Positions 14,481-28,188 of a stretch of 55,766 bases of DNA are shown one piece after another. The stretch comes from Cruorifilaria tuberocauda (lineage: Eukaryota; Nematoda; Chromadorea; Rhabditida; Onchocercidae): assembly GCA_013365365.1 (NCBI GenBank), contig JABVXU010000362.1:1-55766 (forward strand), in the 5' to 3' direction. The translations under genes were made by a program, and so were the position numbers. The notes under the pieces were generated by a model, which was not told where the DNA came from, made no database searches, and saw only the letters and a program-made list of their open reading frames with translations. The number at the start of each line of letters is the position of its first letter. Within the stretch, counting starts at the first letter, position 1.

Positions 14481-14644
14481 ATATTAAAGCAAATTCCACT
14501 TTACAGCAATAAACAATCAACTTAAACCACCAAATTAAGTTTAAAATTTTAATGAAAAACTTATATTAAAGCAAATTCCACTTTACAGCAATAAACAATC
14601 AACTTAAACCACCAAATTAAGTTTAAAATTTTAATGAAAAATTT
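14481..14644. repeat. Tandem duplication of an 82-bp unit
   Basis: Two adjacent copies, 14481-14562 and 14563-14644, both start ATATTAAAGC and are identical apart from about one base near the end (AAAAACTTAT versus AAAAATTTAT). The near identity implies a recent local duplication in non-coding DNA. Confidence 0.9.
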
Positions 14645-16498
14645 ATCTAATAAAAAAAATAAAATATAAAATAAAAAATAAAATTTAATATAAAGCTTAT
14701 CTTGTTATTGGAATATAATTTTGAAAATGTTGAAAATGAGTAAGATTCTGCAGACGACATTAATTAATAACTTTGTTGCATGAACCTTCCTCAGGTTCCT
14801 TAGGTTCTATAGACATTTCTCTATAATAAGCTAGCAGGAAAACAAATTCAAACAAAAAGTTTAAAATTTAAAATAAACTAACAAGAGAAATGCTTTTATT
14901 CAGGTTTTTCTTTCTTTTTTCTTTTTATTATTTGTATTTCTTCTAAACTAAAAAAGCAAAAGTTGTTCTTATTGAATAATTAAATTACTTCAAAATATCA
15001 TTTTAAAAAAGGAGTAAAAGCAAAAATAGAGCATTACAAGCAAGTGTTGTTCTAGAATTGAACTCATCCATTCTAGCAACAAGTAAGCATTCGAGAAAGG
15101 AATGGAAGTAAAAGTCGTAAAGAAAACATTTGTTCAAAACATTTTATGCTCTCAGAACAGTTCCATACGATTTAAGAAGTAATACTGAAAAGAATATTGT
15201 CCTTAAATTGTTCAATGTATTTGTAAGCTAGGATTAGTTTAAGGATCAGATTATAAAATAATTATTAAGTTGATTTCTTTTTTAAGAAAGGAAAAAAAGG
15301 TGAGAAAAGTGGAATAAGCAAGGAAAAAAGAAATGTTAGTATAAAATTTTTCTTACACATTTATTTAAAAAGATACAATAAATTAAATTTGAATTGTATA
15401 TTTATTGCGATATTGACTATTTTCCTCAAAAAAAGTTTAGTTATCCAATAATTGCATTTGTACAGATGCTTTGTATTTATTGCGGTGAAATTTATATGTC
15501 ATAATTTGATTAAATCGTTGCTAGCGTTGCTTATTCAGCTACATTGTTTTATTATTACTGCCTGACGTCATTGAAATTATAGTAAAAGTTGTCTTAATTA
15601 ATTTGTTGTTTTGTCAATTATTTTTGCAATAGTAATGAAAGCGATAAATAAATAAAATTTGCTTCCGGTTTCAAATTCAAATATAAAGAAGTGAAGAAAT
15701 TAATATCCATTGCATATATTTGTTTGCTTATTTATTTATTTGTATTTTTTACTCATTGACAAGTTCACTAAAATTTGGTACAAATGTTAATTATTGTATT
15801 TGCTTTGATCAAATATTCGTTAACGATATTCTAGGTTCAATTTTCAAATGTACAGATAATTTCACTGCAAGTACTTAATGAAATCATTGTTTAAATTGTA
15901 AGAATGAAATATCTGAAAGTATTCAAAGGAAGTGTTTTTCTTTTTGTGGATAATTTTTGCTTTAATTAGTTTTTTCAGCTTTTAGCTTTTCACTAATTAT
16001 AACAATATCATTCAAATTTTGATGCATATGTATATTCATGTCATAGAGCAGATATCCAATTATAATTCATTTCCGGTATAAATGAAATTTAATACTATTA
16101 CATATGAACATTTTCCTTGTATAAAAATAACATTCTGCAGCTTACAAAAATATCATCGAATTTCAAAATACCTCTGAGCATTCATAATCAAATCAAGTAC
16201 TGAATTTATCGCTGGTATTATCAGGTGTTGAGTGTATTGATAGATTGCGGAAAAATATAATCTTTTTTGTTGGTTTATTCTTGTCTACGCATTATACTAC
16301 TCGGTAGATATGAATACAGTGATGAAGCAATACATTTTATAAATTTGTTACTGTTATTTGAACTAAGATGCCCATTTAAATATAATATGATTTAGATAGA
16401 TGATTTAAAAATAACAGATGATTATAAAAAAGCTACAACTCCTTATTAAAGATATGCTTTTGATGAAATCTGATAAGTAAAACATGTCAAAGTTTCTC

Positions 16499-19400
16499 TC
16501 ACAGCTCAGCTTCTTCCAGCATCTCGATGATTTCACTTTTCAGTGGTTCCTCCGCAAAGCTTGATCGAGCTGCATTCAAGCTCTGCAACTAACAGATAGT
16601 TAATTGGTTAATTAAGTAATTAATCAATTAATTGTTTTCCATCAGGTTGAAGAAATAGAAGTGTCTGTCATTATCTTACACTACACTCACAAACTATTAT
16701 TTTCCCTTCCTGTTTCTTGAAAATATAAATGGATTTGATGAATGCCACTACTGAAACTTTCTTTTGTCCTTTCCTTACATTCATGAGCTAATTAAAATGA
16801 AATTAACATATCACTGTGGAATTATGAACACCTTATTTTTCTCACCCAAAAGAAAATTCATAAAGTTATCAGACTTACACATTTCCAAAGTTGCTCTCTA
16901 GTCAAGCCTATTTCTTGATGTGCAAGTTTGTATTCACTTAGCAAACTGTTGTCAAAACACGTTGGATCATCGGTGCTCAATGAAAAGTTAATGTCGTCAG
17001 CTGCAAATCTGTAAAACGGATAAATTTTTGTTAAGGTTTCATTTCATCAAATTGTTAGCATTGAGTGAAACTTCTGTGAAACTGATGTAAACAAAGAAAA
17101 GCGAGAGTGGTGTTTTGATGCAAAAGTAGTAGACGGACTTAAAAAATTACGAATACACAAACCGTTTAACTGGATGCTGACACCATAATAGTGGTACGGA
17201 ACCGGTCATAACGGATGATTGAAGACATGCTTCAAAATGTATGCGCTTTTCAATTGCATATTTTTTGTATGCGGATTCATCACGAAGCAATCTATAGCCG
17301 TGACCGATTCTTTCTGCACGCATTTCTTCGATTGCCTAATTTAAAAATTCGAAAAAAATTTCAAATAAAATTAAGGCTTTCATTCCAAAAACCTTCAAAC
17401 TTTAATTCTTTCTATAAATCAAATTTAATATAATAATTTATAATTTTGCCTTTTTCCAATTTGAACAAATATGAATGTTTCTACTGCTTTTTCTAATTTC
17501 ATTCCCAATCTCGACTTTCTGCTTAAATATTATTTCCCATTTCTTAACCTTTGAATTTCAATGCAAAAGTTTCGCTCAACTATTTTCTAATCAGAAAATG
17601 ACTGACATTCACAACTTCTCTCGATCCACTACTTTCACCGGCATGCACGGTACGATGGATGCCTCGTCTAGCCGCTTCCTAAAATACTATCAGGAATTTT
17701 TTAAATATATATCGCCATACTGTATCTGATTATTATAGTTCTCGAATCTACTGTTGAATAAATGCACAATAATTGATTTGATAGATATAAATATCTCGTT
17801 CTATCAAAATTTCTTTCACTTAAAACTCTAGAATTCATGTTATTTTCCACGTTGATCAATTGATGATTAATTGCAATCAGCAAGAAATAAATAATATTTG
17901 GATGAACCTGAAAAAGTTCCGATACACTTGGTGGATACTGCTCATCAGCTCCCAATGAACATCCTGCTATATCGATCCCAACAACTCCAGCATGTGATAA
18001 ATTTGTTGCTAAAAATACAGCTATTGATAAAAATCATTGAAATACATTTCAATGAATGATTCAATCAGTAATTCACTTAATGAAATCAGTATACAAACCG
18101 AGTTCAAGTACTTCATCGTTCCAATTGTGAAAGCCATGAATGCAACACAAAATTGAGCGTGCTTTCACACCGAAATCTTTCTCACCACGAAGGAAACCTC
18201 GTCTTACCGCTTCAACAACACCTCGTGGTTCCAGCTAAAAACTTATCAACAATCGATGAAGTTCTCTCTCTCTCAGTTTTTTTGTCATTAAGATTATGTG
18301 TCAGCAATGGAGCAGTTAAAAAGTATAATTGAACTGTATATTTATTCCTTTTTAGTATTCGAGATAGCTTATCAATATTTAGTTTATCTACTAAATTAAC
18401 TCGTATTGATTTTTTAACTAATAACTTACGTACCTTGAAATGACGCGTTAAAATCGAGAAGTAGCAGCGATTTCTTTGTTATAAAATTAATTAACAATTA
18501 ATTAACATACTTGTCCTTTCTTCATATAAACTCCATACTTCGAATTTGCAGCAGTGTTTTTCACTGTATTACATAACAAATGTGGTGAATAACGCGCTTC
18601 GAAGTATATGACACCATTTTGTGCTTCATCTTCACACAGTTCATATGCAACTTGTTCAATGGCATCTTTGTCACCTCTATAACCTTTGAATTTTAGGTAA
18701 ATTTTTAAAATTACACGAAAGATGAAAAGAGCTATCATCATCTGAGAGAAATTATTGGAAGAAACACAAATATCACTGGCACTATGGAAGAAACGATAAA
18801 TCTTTAAAATGTTGACAAATTTTTTCTTGAGAAATTTTTCCAGCAAAATCAATTTAATTGCTAAACTTCAACTTTTAACATTATAAAGAAAAAAAAAAGT
18901 ATTGATTAAAGCAGACGCAAGAACAGGAAGAAATAAATCAAATGGTTCCAGCATTTTGGACAAATTCGATGGTTCACGAGTAACAACAACATCTCGTACT
19001 TCATCAACTGTCTTGGCCCCTTTTAAATCTATCTGCTTTTCTCTGAAAAATTCCAATTACTTTTTATCTTAAATATTTTATCATAAAAAAATATATAAAT
19101 CAATCATTAAAATTTCATCTTTCTCAACAAGTTTTCATGGTGTACTTTCATTTTTGATTTTTGCTTTTTAAAAGTTTGAAGTAAAATTGATTTGATTTTT
19201 ATGATGTCACTGTCATGCAAGAATATTTTAAAAGACCATAGTTAATGGCAACGATGGTACTGATAGGAACGTTAATCTCTGAATTGTTCGAGAGAAAGAA
19301 GAAAATCAGATTAAAAGCCAATATTAAATAAATTCCTGTAAAAATGTATGAAAGAGGGATAAAATTTACATCGAAAGATCAAGCAAGGTTTGATGTCTTA

Positions 19401-19667
19401 TGGCACCGTCTAAATGTAAATGTAATTCGACCTGAAAAAATAAATAAACATTTAATTTTTTGTTAGCTTTAAAATTTCAAATTAAAGAAAAAGCAAAAAA
19501 GGGATAAGAAATAAGAAAAAACACAAAGCATAAGAAAAAAAAACACAATGAATGTTTGAATTAACAGCTCATATTTAAAGTTCAAAGGTTCCTTCTGTGG
19601 TTACTTTTGGGAAATCAAATCGTTTGTGCATTTCGTCGTCCATCTGTGACATACCAATCGGTTTCAT
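16499..19667 (-). CDS. ada: Adenosine deaminase
   Basis: Hydrolytic deamination of (deoxy)adenosine to (deoxy)inosine in purine salvage; a zinc amidohydrolase, expected to be cytosolic since no signal peptide is seen. Ten exons give about 370 residues (human ADA is 363): 19605-19667, 19370-19431, 18917-19042, 18511-18676, 18099-18234, 17908-18008, 17607-17678, 17163-17335, 16879-17008, 16499-16582. Metal and catalytic residues are all present: HLHLDG (H25, H27), HAGE (H230, E233), GHG (H254) and STDDP (D313, D314). The segments RYSPHLL and DFGVKARSILCC are strongly ADA-like. The start is the first ATG after a TTTAG acceptor at 19672, probably a trans-splice site. The exon-3 donor (GTCTGC at 18916) is weak but joins FLPVLA to GDKDA exactly as homology predicts. 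It runs codirectionally with the Mesh-like gene but 6 kb away, so an operon is unlikely. Confidence 0.95.
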
Positions 19668-19670
19668 GAA

Positions 19671-19680
19671 GCTAAAGATG
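19671..19680 (-). other. Probable trans-splice acceptor of adenosine deaminase
   Basis: CATCTTTAG on the minus strand ends at 19672, only four bases before the start codon at 19667. Such a short leader is typical of spliced-leader addition. Confidence 0.5.
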
Positions 19681-19795
19681 AAGAAATTTAATTTTTAACA
19701 AATGAAAGAAAAAATTCTTCTTTAATTTGATAATTATTTCAAAATACGTAAGCTATTATGAAGTGATATTATAAACTTTGAGAGTCTAGTATTGC

Positions 19796-19814
19796 TAATA
19801 ATAATAATAATAAG
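19796..19814. repeat. (TAA)n microsatellite
   Basis: Six uninterrupted TAA units, followed by AT-rich TTAATTATT-like sequence. Simple repeat, no function apparent. Confidence 0.8.
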
Positions 19815-21014
19815 TAAATCAATTATAATATTTATTTAGTTATAATTATTATTTAGTTAAATTAATTATTATTATCTAGTGTTAGCAAGATAGAATACTT
19901 ATCTATCCATAATTAATGTGTTGCAGATAGTCGAGCGTGAAAATGGAAAATCGTAAAATGGGCACTGAATGTGGATTTTTAAAAAAGCGATATTTAAAAA
20001 GATAATATCTCCAGCCAACCAACCAATCTATTATTTCTTGTTTCGTTTGAATCATTTTATTTCTAATCCTCTCTTGTAATATACAAAAATCATTTAATGC
20101 GAGCGAAATTTTTGCAGCACTGATAAGAGTTTTCCCAACTGTTACTCATAAGTAAACGGAGAATAATAATGGGAAAATGAATTTATAATTGAGCAAAGTT
20201 CAAATAATGAATAATTGTTTGCATAACAGTAACTTTGTGTGCATACAATACAGGATTATGAATGTATTATCTCATCAATTTCTTTTTCTCTTTCAGCTTA
20301 TTCATTTTGTTTGCATTGGATAACTTTCAGTTTGAAATATTTTATCTGAAAAAAAGTTTTTTTTTCGGAAAGACAAAAATTAATGATAACAAATTTATGT
20401 GATATTTGTGGAGAAAAGCGCAGGATTGTTATAATAGTTTAGAAATATTCAAATCAGAAAAAAAAACGAATTTTGATAAATTCTTTATAATTATTAATGA
20501 TATTTCGAAAGCAGAATATTTATTTAATGCAGAAGAATTAGTCTCGAAATTTCTGATACAAACAAATTATCCGCTTATTGGATGGATTTTGTCTTGGATT
20601 AATTAACTAAAAATTCTTTTAGCTAATATTAATAATTATCAAATTAACGAAACATTTCTTTTGAGCTGTTAGATATGAATGTCAAGGATGGATTTCATTT
20701 GTCATAACTATGTCAAAGGTAACCTAGCTTTACATTGTTCATAGTTGTACATATATACCACCGATGCGGAACAAATATGTAATATCGAATTAACGGAGAT
20801 ATTACATTAAGCTATATTCCTTTGATAAGCTTCTCTGAAAATATACTTTACAACTTTTTAATTCTACTTCCTATAATCATTTCTTTCTGTATGTCGTAAA
20901 CAAAATTTGCTTTGATTTTTTGAATACATTCAAACAAAATGATCCATAACCATGAAGGCATTTATCTTTCTAAAAATTCTCATTAACATCATACACATGA
21001 CACCTAATGCTTCA

Positions 21015-21028
21015 CATCACGCGTGATG
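21015..21028. promoter_or_regulatory. 14-bp perfect palindrome CATCACGCGTGATG
   Basis: A GC-containing perfect palindrome inside very AT-rich DNA. It resembles a dimeric transcription-factor half-site arrangement, but no nearby gene start is seen, so a regulatory role is only a possibility. Confidence 0.2.
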
Positions 21029-21399
21029 ATCCGTGTGTCTTCATCTTCTCTCTTCTCAGGATTTATTTATTAAACGTAATTCAAGTTGTTCGTTATTGAT
21101 ATAGCCAAATGATGCTAATGAAAGCATTCAACTTGAAAGTACCTAATGTTTACTTTATGCTAACAATGACTGGAATCTTTTTTATAAATTAAATGGTTCA
21201 GAGATGCCGCTGAAATAGCGAGGAAAGGAAGAACGCTGAAATCTTTTGTTCTGGATTTAACATTATGAGTTAAATGTATGCTTCCTTGTCTACAAGCTTT
21301 GTCGCTGAAATCAGGAAGAAGACGAAGAATCCTTTGCTCTTTAATTAATATTATAAATTAAAATTGTACGCCTTTTAATCTTTTTGTAATCTTTGAAAT

Positions 21400-21740
21400 A
21401 GCATGATCCTCCCTCCACCAGAATAAAGAAAGTCCCAAGCTCAGAAGCATTGCTAAGGATTTGATTCAAGGTGGGTGGCCGGTTAACGAGAGGGTAAAAT
21501 GATTTCCCTTTCCCTTGGCTGACTGATATCGGCTTTGATACTCGTCTGAATATTGTTGAAATGTTACTGTTAACGTTGTGTTATTGTATGTTGTCAAATG
21601 TGAAGTAATAAGAGTTTAATTACTCAAGTTTGAGGTACAACCCAAGCGTATCGGTTGTCATATCTGCTTGACAAAGAAGCCAGCAGTTTGATTCCACTCT
21701 ATAGAAAGAAGTTCCTCAATCTTGTCACGGTCACAGAAGA
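21400..21740. other. Higher-complexity patch, possible decayed element
   Basis: This stretch is less AT-biased and less repetitive than its surroundings. Both strands carry short peptide-like open segments broken by stops, for example plus 21421-21502 and minus 21650-21740. No splice-compatible gene model or recognisable domain could be built. A fossil of a transposable element or a pseudogene fragment is possible; a conserved non-coding element is the alternative. Confidence 0.25.
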
Positions 21741-23240
21741 TCGCCAACAAGAGCAGTTAGTAAATGAATAAATTAATTTAATTATTTTTAGCATTAGCTT
21801 TAGAAATTCTCAACTAAACTTTATTTTATTTTATTCCCTCATTTTCTTTGTTCTTTAAAGATAAAAGAAAAGGAAGAAAAGAATTATGCATAATTATGCT
21901 GGATGATCAAATTTAAGATTTGTTTGATATTCAACAATGTCAATACAATCGTATAGATGTATTTTCATTATATCAGAAGAAAATAGCATAACATGTTTAT
22001 GGTTTTCATATTAAAAAAGTTAATTTCACTCTACATCATTCAATTTTATTTCAGTAATTGAAATATTGCACTTTTCCAGATTTTAACTTCCTTCATTATG
22101 AATTAAGCAGCAGTCCATCAGTCTTGATACTTTATTTCAGTGAATTTCTAATTGCATTGCTTAATTTTGCATCTAATTCTGATGTAACTCTCACTCATTC
22201 ACATTGTTGGAAAATTTTTTTTCGCATCAAAAAAATTTTCAACATCAAAAAATTAATTATTCCTCATTTCAGTAGTTGGAATTCATTTTCGACAGCAACA
22301 TTTTTCAATTCAACAGAAACCCTTTTCGAAATTTCAAAAGAGATAATAGAATTGCTCAGTCATTTATTACCAAGCTTCAACGTTTCATTTTTTTCTTATA
22401 CAAACTTTTTAATTTTTTGCGCTAAAAATTTCATGATATATTAAAAACGATTATTATCTGATGATACCAAAAAATTGTCGAAAAAAAGATGCTATAATTA
22501 TTCTGCAATTATACATATTTTAAATACTAAAATAGGTGAAAGAGAAAAATTTGACTGTAATGATTCCATTTTTGAACTGTACAATCTTACTAACGGAAAG
22601 TGTAAAAGAGTAACTGAAATAATTTGATAAACTATATATAGACTATCATGCATTGCAATAATTTCTCTACCTTCGTTTAGAAAAAGCCTTTCAATTCCTC
22701 GCTCAGCTAGCTATAAGAAAAACACAGCCATTCGATTGGAAGATGAAATCGAAAGATAAGTACTCCTTTACTTCCATTACTAAAATGATTCATTCATTCT
22801 AAATCAAATACCTAATATATTCAATCACATATTTCAAGTTCATAGATCAATATGTAGCTTTTTGATTTTGATATTCTGGATTATTTTCAATGCTTGCATG
22901 TTATTTGTGTGTTTCATTAAAGGTCAATGTACTATTTGTGTATGAAACAGCACAAACATAAAAGAAAGAAAAAGAAAGTACTTTTGCTTCATTTACATCT
23001 AAAAGAGAAGAAGATTAGCTTTAAGAATGATTGAAAGAGAGAGGAAATCCTAGCTTTCTTTTTCCTTAGTTTTCTTTTTGTCTTAAATTATTAGTGGGAT
23101 ATTGAGGGAGCAGAATTAGTAATGAAAATAGCAGTAACTGATAGTTTTAGGCCTTAATTCAACCTAACGAATGCATGCTTAGAGTTAGAGCCTTAGTCCT
23201 TCCCCGTTGCTAGCCTTTAGTCACGCGCGTATATGTTTTG

Positions 23241-23280
23241 GTGTAGTGCATGTGTATGTGTATGTGTGTCCGTATACATA
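23241..23280. repeat. TG-rich simple repeat
   Basis: Interrupted TGTG/TATG tract in the desert upstream of the EF-hand gene. Confidence 0.6.
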
Positions 23281-23326
23281 TCACTCTAACAAATCACTTA
23301 TCTTTTCTCTAAATTTCATTTCAAAT

Positions 23327-23345
23327 CTCCTCCTCCTCCTCCTCA
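23327..23345. repeat. (TCC)6 microsatellite
   Basis: Six perfect TCC units. Confidence 0.8.
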
Positions 23346-26300
23346 TCTGTTTTTCTTTTCCTCCTGAAATTTCTGTTTAAACTTCTTGATATCCCAACAG
23401 ACAATTTTTCTCCTCTTTTCTGTGATATCTTTTAGAATTTATTATGATAATTCATTATAATAAATGACTATTTATCACATATCATTCATAGCTAATCACT
23501 TTTACTTCTCTCTTTTAATTTACTATTAATTTAAAGCAGTGCTTGCTTGATTCCTTTCTCTTTTTAAATTAATATTTCACTTAATTTTCTTTTATTGATT
23601 AACATCAAATCCTCTCCTCTGCTTCACTCCTTTATTCATTTTCATTAAGAGAAGAGCAGAGAGGAGAAACAGTAATTAAATAGGTAAATAAAACTTCTAT
23701 TCTTAATCATAATTCGAAAATAATATTAGATACAAATTGGAAATGTGTTCTCGATTAATCTGGATGAATTTCTCTTTCTTTATGTTATAGTAAAAATATC
23801 ATCATAATCATTATCATCATTCTGTTTTGTTGTTGGATAATTTTTATGTTCCAAACATTCTTCAAGTACTTCACTTTTTGTTTTTCTCTCTTCTGCTCTT
23901 TTTAATTGCAACACTTTATCTCAAAATTATCAATTAACAATTGAAATTATCGAATATTTATTGAAAAAATTTCAGTTTTTTTTTTTTTAGGAAAAGGAAA
24001 AAAGAAAAAACGAAAATTAAGCATTTGCTAGATAAGAATGAGATAACTGATGTACATTTCATTTTGTTTTTTTAAAAGATTAAAATCTGTTGTTTTTGTT
24101 TTTCATGTTCAATTACATTTTCAAAAAGTATCGAATCAAAATGAACAAAAATCGTTTAGGTGCGAAAACTTTTATTTTAACTTTTCTTCTTTCAATTCAT
24201 TTATCAATTTATTTTATTAGCTTTTCTCCTCATTTAACTTTCACTCTTTTTCCTTTTTTTTTTATTTTTTCACTTTTTTAGAATCATTTTTCCCTCTTCT
24301 CTTCTCTCTCTAAAATCTATTTTTGGTATTGGAAATGAGTGAACTGATGATAATTAAATTGGCTAATTGATTAGGGAATTACGGAGAAGACTGGATATTA
24401 GTGCTTCATGCTAACGTCATCCTCTCTTCCATTTCTCGTCAAATTAATAACCTTTCAATTGCTTTCAACTTTCTTCATTTTCTATTACAATCGTATCACT
24501 GATATAGAAAGAACTTCATTTTTTACCTCCATTACTTTTAGATTTCTCTTTAATCATCATTTATGCCTAAATTTAGTGATTGATTCTATTCGTTTTCATA
24601 ACGACTATTCGTTCTTTTTGATTTTTCTTCATTTTTCCCACTCTCAATATTACTTTTCACTATCCCATTCTCTTCTATATTACTTTGCTATAAAATATTT
24701 GAAAGTCTTTCGTGATTTATTGTAAACATTTTTGAAAGATGCTTACTTGTCATTTAGAGAAGTTGAGAGTGCACAAGTATTGATACATGCATAAATTGTA
24801 TTATTTAAATGAATTTTTAGCTTAAAAATAACTTGATATATGTAAAGATACTGTAGTTTAATCGAAGAGCTTTATATGAATAAAACATTCGTAAAACACA
24901 TTTATCCTTCATTCTGTGAAATTTCTATGTAATTATTTTATCTTCTTCCTTCCTTTCTTCTCTTTCCTTTTTTTTTTCTCTCATTTTGAATTTTTGAAAT
25001 TTATGTATTTTTCATTTATAACTAATCTTTTTCAAATTTATCAGTAAATTTTCAAATTTACTGGGTTTCCTTCAGGCGATAGACAATTGATTGTTGTTGT
25101 GGGATAAATAAAAAAATTAAACTTCGTTGTTTCCTACCGACAAATGTCTTCGTTTGTTTTTTCATTTCTTTCTTTCTTTGTTTTTTTTTTATAAATTGTT
25201 CATTTTGTTTCGTTTTCTTGTTTTCTTTTTTTGAGAAATTAAAAGAAGAATTCTGAATTCCTCAAATATAAGTACTGTTCGACAAGCTTAAGTTTTCTAA
25301 TTGGAATATTTCATCTTATGCATAAGTGAATGGATGGATATTTTTTATGAAATTTGATTATGCTGTTGTGCAGTATGACGTGAGCAATCATAATTTTAAG
25401 GAGCTCTCAAACTTTAAAACTTTCTTTCAAGCAATCTAATATGAACGATTAGATAATGAAAGATTAATTTTATCAAATATGACTAAATACTTCGTCATTT
25501 CATCATTTTTGCAATAAGCTGATCGGAAATCGGATATTCCCTCATTTATCGTGAAAATTATTCAAAAAAAAAGAAGAAAGGGAGAAAAGGGAGGATTTTG
25601 AGTGAGAGTCATTGAAAATCATATTTTTGTTGATTTCAGAAAAAAAGAAATTAAAGAAATAAGATTGGAAATGGTAAAAGAAGGAAAAAAAAAACGTAAA
25701 TAGTGGTCGGACGAAGAGAAAGTATGGCGTGATAATCGATAAATGAAATATTCATTTTTTTATCATTTGACGTCATGCGGTTGTCAACTAATTATCCGTA
25801 TAGATTTTTCATTTCTTCTTCCTCATTTCCAACGATTCGCTTCTCATGCAATGTATTTATCATCTTTCAAATTTTACTTCTTTAAATTATGGAAGATTAA
25901 TTCAAATATTTTATTACTTAGAGTATTTGGAGTAATTCATTATATTTCAATTAATAATGATCGAATTAATGCATTAATTTTTATTTGGTATCTATATTAT
26001 TCGTATCTTTTCTAGCATAATCATTTCAGCCTAAAAAAGGGTTTGCGTTGCATTTGATTTCTATAAATTTTAAAATTGAAGATTTTGAAAATTTGCTTCG
26101 ATGATGAAAAACTATATAAATCTAAGAATAATTGCCTAATGAATGATGTGAAAGTATTGAAGAGAGACTGAATGAATAGCGAAATTTCTCTTTTCAGTTT
26201 AATCAAAAGTTTTTCATTTCCTATTCCTAATTTTAAGATTTACTTCTAAATTCATATTATTTAACAATCTCGATATTGACAAATAATTTTTCTCTATAAT

Positions 26301-28188
26301 ATTATATAAAATTTTAAAGAAGAAAAAGAAATTAATTTTAAATATAAATCTTTTTTTCATTATTTTATTTTCAATATTATTCGGCACATTTTGTGTTATA
26401 AAAAAAGAAATTATTGTTTTTTTCAAATTCCTCATTACTTCTTTTATTGCTAAATTCAATTATTTAGCAAACTTTTTGTCATAAAAGGTTTTCATAGATG
26501 ATAAAAGTGAAAAAAAAATTAATTTATAGTAATGAATTATTTTTTTTCATTTAATCAGTTGAAAAACATGTTTTCATGGGTGCTCATCAATCCATCCAAC
26601 GATGATTGTTGCCATGACGCTGCTTTCAACATTCCATTCAATTTTAATAACTCGAACAATGCACATATATGCTTTTCAACTTTTAGCAACATTTTCCACC
26701 ACCAAAGCTTTTTTTTCTTCCATTTCATCTTTTTTTTCCTGTTTTGTAACTTTTAAGCTACAAAATCATATTGCACCGATATTTTGTGCGATAATCTTAT
26801 AAAGGAAAAGGAAAGTGGAAAATTTTTGGAACGAGAAAAACTCTACTTCAAAAACATAAAAGAAACGATTTAATAAAGAAAAGTAAATTAAACATTAGAA
26901 GTATATAGTTTTTTTTTGTTTGTCTGAAAAAAGTGATCATTAGAATTTTTTTAAGCAAAAAATATGATTGAATGCAAAAAGCTAATAATAATAATAATGG
27001 TTTGAATAAATGAAAAAATCTGTCTCTTTTAAATTCAATTTTCTATTGGATAATTTTAGGAATAGAAATATATACCTGTTATTTCTGTTTCAAAAAAATC
27101 ATATATTTTCATATTAACCGCAATGCCTTTCCCCTTGCATTTTTTCTTATATCTTTCTTTCTCCTTCGAAGAGTTAGAAGTCAAAATTAAGAGCATATTT
27201 CCTCTCCTTACTACAAATTACTCCCTGAAAGCTTTTAGCTATTACGAAATAGTTGACTTGCTATGTTTCGCAGCTAATAAGTGACAAATTACTAAGGATG
27301 CCGTGAAATGGATGCGTGTGTCATTTGATTTGTTTTATAGGCTTTTCCTGCTTAAACATCTTCGAGTGAAGAAGGATTTTCAAGCATCAATGCTTAAATC
27401 TAAATGAGCCACTCCTTCTTCCTTTTAAGAAGAAAAGGGAGTAAGAAACCTTCTTTTTCCAGTTTTTTCTCCTTTCCCTCTCTTACCGTTTTCATTCCTC
27501 CTTTTTCCTTTCATCTTTCAATCGTTTGTCATTCGCATGAATTTGGCCGATCAAAAAATAAATTAAAAATTATTATTCGCTGTCATTTTTTAATTTCTCG
27601 AGAAATTTAATTCGTTGCTATATATTGTAATATATTTGAATTATTTGATTTATATTTTTCATTGCCTATTTTGAACTTTGAAATCAGTTTTTAAGATAAC
27701 TCTTTATGAAATGCATTTAAAATGTTGGAAGAAAAATTGCAACATTAATAACAATATTATTTTATTTATTGATGTTCCAATGGAAGAAATGATTTTTTTT
27801 AAGAAAATCTAAATGCAGAATAAGGAATTTTCATTTTACTTTTTGCTCAGATAGCAACTTCTAAATTAGTTTACTTTAAATGTGAAAATTTCTGGTAATT
27901 CTTTGCAGTGCGCAAATAGCATTAAAGTAAGTTGTCTTAATTTTGATTTAATTGTTCTAAGTTGGTGATAATCATGATGGTAATAATTTATATCAATGAA
28001 TTATTAGTTGATTAAAATATATCATAATATATTGTAGCAAAATAACAAATCTGATTGATTGCAATGAAAATTGCTTCGTCAAATGAATATTAAGTTTAAG
28101 TAAATTAATAAAAGAACTTTCAGTGATGGAGGCAAATGGATAAGGACTCGTAAAACTTGAGATTGCGGCTTCAGGATCATTTTTAGTG

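Larger units (their letters stand above)
10093..16498. other. Gene-poor AT-rich spacer
   Basis: No gene is supported across this 6.4-kb stretch; open frames are short and lack paired splice signals. It holds a 26-bp stem hairpin (12659-12716) and an 82-bp tandem duplication (14481-14644), listed separately. The left part is the upstream region of the Mesh-like gene and the right part the 3' flank of adenosine deaminase, with a minus-strand AATAAA at 16274-16279. Confidence 0.5.
19674..28188. other. Gene desert, AT-rich
   Basis: No gene supported over 8.5 kb. Contents seen: (TAA)n at 19796-19814; a 14-bp perfect palindrome at 21015-21028; a more complex patch at 21400-21740; a TG-rich run at 23241-23280; (TCC)6 at 23327-23345; many poly-T and TTTC runs between 23.5 and 27.5 kb. 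Several open frames of 60-130 codons (e.g. 22058-22444, 24408-24725) are low-complexity Phe/Ile/Ser/Leu products of T-rich DNA and were not accepted. Confidence 0.5.

Noticed and set aside
20406..20606. 66-codon open frame
   Set aside because: Begins at TTG rather than ATG and has the Lys/Asn/Ile/Phe bias of the surrounding DNA; no splice context.
22058..22444. 128-codon plus-strand open frame
   Set aside because: Phe/Ser/Ile/Asn-rich low-complexity product from T-rich DNA, no domain, no splice or leader context.
24408..24725. 105-codon plus-strand open frame with hydrophobic stretches
   Set aside because: Composition follows the local poly-T bias; Phe/Ser/His/Leu runs mimic membrane segments. 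No supporting signals.
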